Positions 7,401-10,400 of a DNA stretch of 11,501 bases are shown here, one piece after another. The notes beneath the pieces were generated by a model, which did no database searches, was not told the origin of the DNA, and saw nothing but the letters and a program-made list of their open reading frames with translations. Location: assembly GCA_026770585.1 (NCBI GenBank), contig MU646549.1:12082-23582 (forward strand), written 5' to 3'. The translations under genes and the position numbers were made by a program. This DNA is from Baffinella frigidus (Eukaryota > Cryptophyceae > Cryptomonadales > Baffinellaceae). How positions within the stretch are numbered: position 1 is the stretch's first letter; each line of letters begins with the position of its first letter.

Positions 7401-10400
7401 TAGGACCTCCTACCGTAGGCCGAGGGATCCTAGGACCCAAAAGTCTCGGCCTACGGTAGGAGGTCCTAGGCAATGCCGTAGGCCTAACTACCCCATTTTC
7501 AGGCCGTTACCCTATTAACGTGGAGAAGGTGATCGACTCGGGGCGGGTGAAAGAGACTGCCTCCGATGAACGCACCCGGTCCGTTGAGGGTTTACCCTCT
7601 AAAAGCAAGTGCTCGATCGAGGTTAAACCCTCAACGGACCTGGTGCGTTCATCGTACCCTAAAAGCAAGTGCTCGATCGATCGACTTGCTTTATTACCAG
7701 CGATGTTGGTTGCCGATCGAGCACTTGCTTTTAGGGCCGTAAAGCCTCCAACGACTGGCTCCTTCCGGTTTAGGGTTTAGAGTTAGGGGTTTCGGTCTGG
7801 GGTTTAGGGTTGACATACAATGTTTTGGGTTTTTTGGAACATACTATGTTTTGGTCACCATCAGGGGTGTGGGGTCCTGGGAGAGGGAGAGGGTGCTTTT
7901 TCAGTGCACCCTCGGCAGAGCTCTGCCTACGACGAACGCACTCGACTCCAAACAACCCCTAAATAAACTCTAAACCCCAAACCCAGGTTGAGGCGGCTGC
8001 AGAACACGTGGATCGACTGCAAACTGTCCATCTCACTCAAAAGTTGACGAATCTGTACCACTCACCCCAACACGTCAACTTAACAATAGCCCGCAAACAG
8101 AACGTCAACTTAACAGTAACCCGCGAACAGAATGTCAACTTAACGATAGGCCGCGAACAGGTTGAGGCGGCTGCAGGACACGTGGATCGACTGCGCGTCC
8201 ATGCGCCAGCGCCGCGGTCTCGTCCCTCAAACCGCACCCTTTCATTCAGTACCGTCCTTCAAAGCGCGTCTCGTCCCTCAAAACGCACCCTTCCGTTGAG
8301 TCTTGTCCCCGATAACGCACCCTATCACTCACTCACGTCCCCGAACACGCGTCCTTTCGTTGAGTCCCGTCTTTCAAAACGCGACCTTCCGTTGAGTCTC
8401 GTCCCCGATAACGCACCCTTTCATTGAATTGCGTCCCCCAAAACACGACCTTTCACCGAGTCTCGTCCTCGAGAACGCACTGTCTCAACCCCAACCCACA
8501 CACCTCAGGGCGCGCCGGGCGCGTCCGTCCTGGAGTGTGCTTCCACCTCCACATCCTTCGACATTCCTTTCATTGAGTCGCATCCCCGACGTGTTTTCTT
8601 TCACAACCTACGCTCAGGCGTAACTGCTAAATTGAGGCGTGTTCACATATCAGGGCGCGCCGGGCGCGTACGCCCGGGAGTGTGCTTCCACCTCTACACC
8701 AAACAGCTGGCGGCCCAGGGATTGCTAACAACACAACGGGCTTCGAAGCGAATTTCACCGAAATTCCTTTGCAATGGATAAGATTTCTCCGAGGAAAATA
8801 GATGGACGTGGTCTGCGAAGCCTACTTTATCCGGGGGAAACTTTTTTTCTTTCATTTGATGGCAACGAAAATTACTACACAAATGCTTTAACATTACTAA
8901 TAAGAACGAATTGTGTAGTAATTTTCGTTGCCATCAGATGGAAGAAAAATAGGTTTCCCCGGATAATACTGTGTGGACTGACTTAGGCCTGTTTCTAAAT
9001 CAGGGCGCGCCGGACGCGTCCGTCCGGGAGTGTGCTTCCACCTCTACACCAAACAGCTTGCGGCGCACCACCTCGACAAGCACAAACGCCCTCCGAAATA
9101 TCACCACATACAAACGCCCTACAAACGCCCTCCAAAATATCACAATTCACTGAGTCGCGTCCTCCAACACGCGACGGTTCATTGAGTCTCGTCCTCGAGA
9201 ATGCACCTTTTCGACCCCAAACCCTAAACCACACACATCAGGGCGCGCCGGGCGCGTCCGTCCGGGAGTGTGCTTCCACCTCTACACCAAACAGCTGGCG
9301 GCTCACCACCTCGACAAGCACAAGCGCCCGGAGATTCAGCGCGCTCCTCTCGAGGACCTTTGCCTGCAGGTTATTCCACCGCGAGCCCCCCGATTTCCGA
9401 CCCCTCCTTGGTACAAATCCTGTTTTTCAAGTTGGTGTTTAGGGATTTTACGGTTTATTAGGGGGGTTTGCGGCGCACCGCTTGGACAAGCACAGGCGCC
9501 CGGAGATCCAGCGCGCACCTCTCGAGGACCTTTGCCTGCAGGTGCGGTGGCAACGTTGAGTGTTCAGGGCTGAGAGTTCAGGGCTAAGGGTTTAAGGTTC
9601 CGGGCTTAGGTTTTGGAGGTTAGCGGTTAGGGCTTTAGGGTTTAGGAGATCCAACGCGCTCTTCTGGAAGACCTTTGCCTCAAGGTATTTCTCCCGCGAG
9701 CCCCCTGATTCCCGACCCCTCCTTGGTACAAATCCTGTTTTTGAGATGAAGGGTTTAGGGGTTTTACGGTTTAGGGTTTGCGGTTAAGGGTTTGCGGCGC
9801 ACCGCTTGGACAAGCACAGGCGTCCGGAGATTCAGCGCGCGCCTCTCGAAGACCTTTGCCTCCAGGTGCGGTGGCAACGTTGAGTGTTCAGGGCTCAGAG
9901 TTCAGGCCTAAGGGTTTAAGGTTCAGGGCTTAGGTTTTGGAGGTTAGCGGTTAGGGCTTAGGGGTTTAGGAGATTCAGCGCGCTCCTCTCGAGGACCTTT
10001 GTCTGCAGGTTGTCTCCAACCCTAAACCCTGAACTCTCAACCCTGAACCCTGAACCCTAAACCCCAATCCCTAAACCCTGAACCCTGAACCCTAAACCCT
10101 AAACCCTAAACCCTAAACCCTAAACCTTGAACCCCAAACCCCAAACCCTAAACCCTGAGCCCTAAACCCTAAACCCTAGACTCCAAACCCCAAACCACGA
10201 ACCTCAAACCCCAAACCCGGCAGGTCAAGGTCATGGGGCACGCCTTCTTAACGAACCCATACCGTCCTATCTACCGTCTTAAAGAATGCGTCACGTCCTA
10301 TTCACCTTCTCAACGAAGGCATCACGTCCTATATCACTTCCTAACGAACGCATCACGTCCTCTCTTAGGTCAAGGTCATGGGGCACGATGACGTGGCAGC

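Larger units (their letters stand above)
9370..10016 (+). repeat. Intron 12 higher-order tandem array with exon 12 tails
   Basis: A composite unit of about 325 bp occurs twice: spacer P (CCCGACCCCTCCTTGGTACA at about 9397 and 9713), long exon tail (9470; 9794), spacer Q (GTGCGGTGGCAACGTTGAGT at 9542 and 9866), short exon tail (9646; 9970). Confidence 0.88.

Noticed and set aside
3766-7517. Autonomous transposon
   Set aside because: The two family 1 foldbacks are under 190 bp and encode no transposase, and none is seen elsewhere in the window.
8071-8160. CRISPR array
   Set aside because: The 30-bp units are contiguous with no unique spacers, in a eukaryotic intron.
8008-8427. 139-codon plus-strand frame over exon 11
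   Set aside because: It reads exon 11 in the wrong frame and then minisatellite. The helicase frame with motif VI is the supported one.
8509-10008. Mutually exclusive alternative exons
   Set aside because: Alternative exons need both splice sites. Each extra copy lacks one, and most lack essential motif residues.
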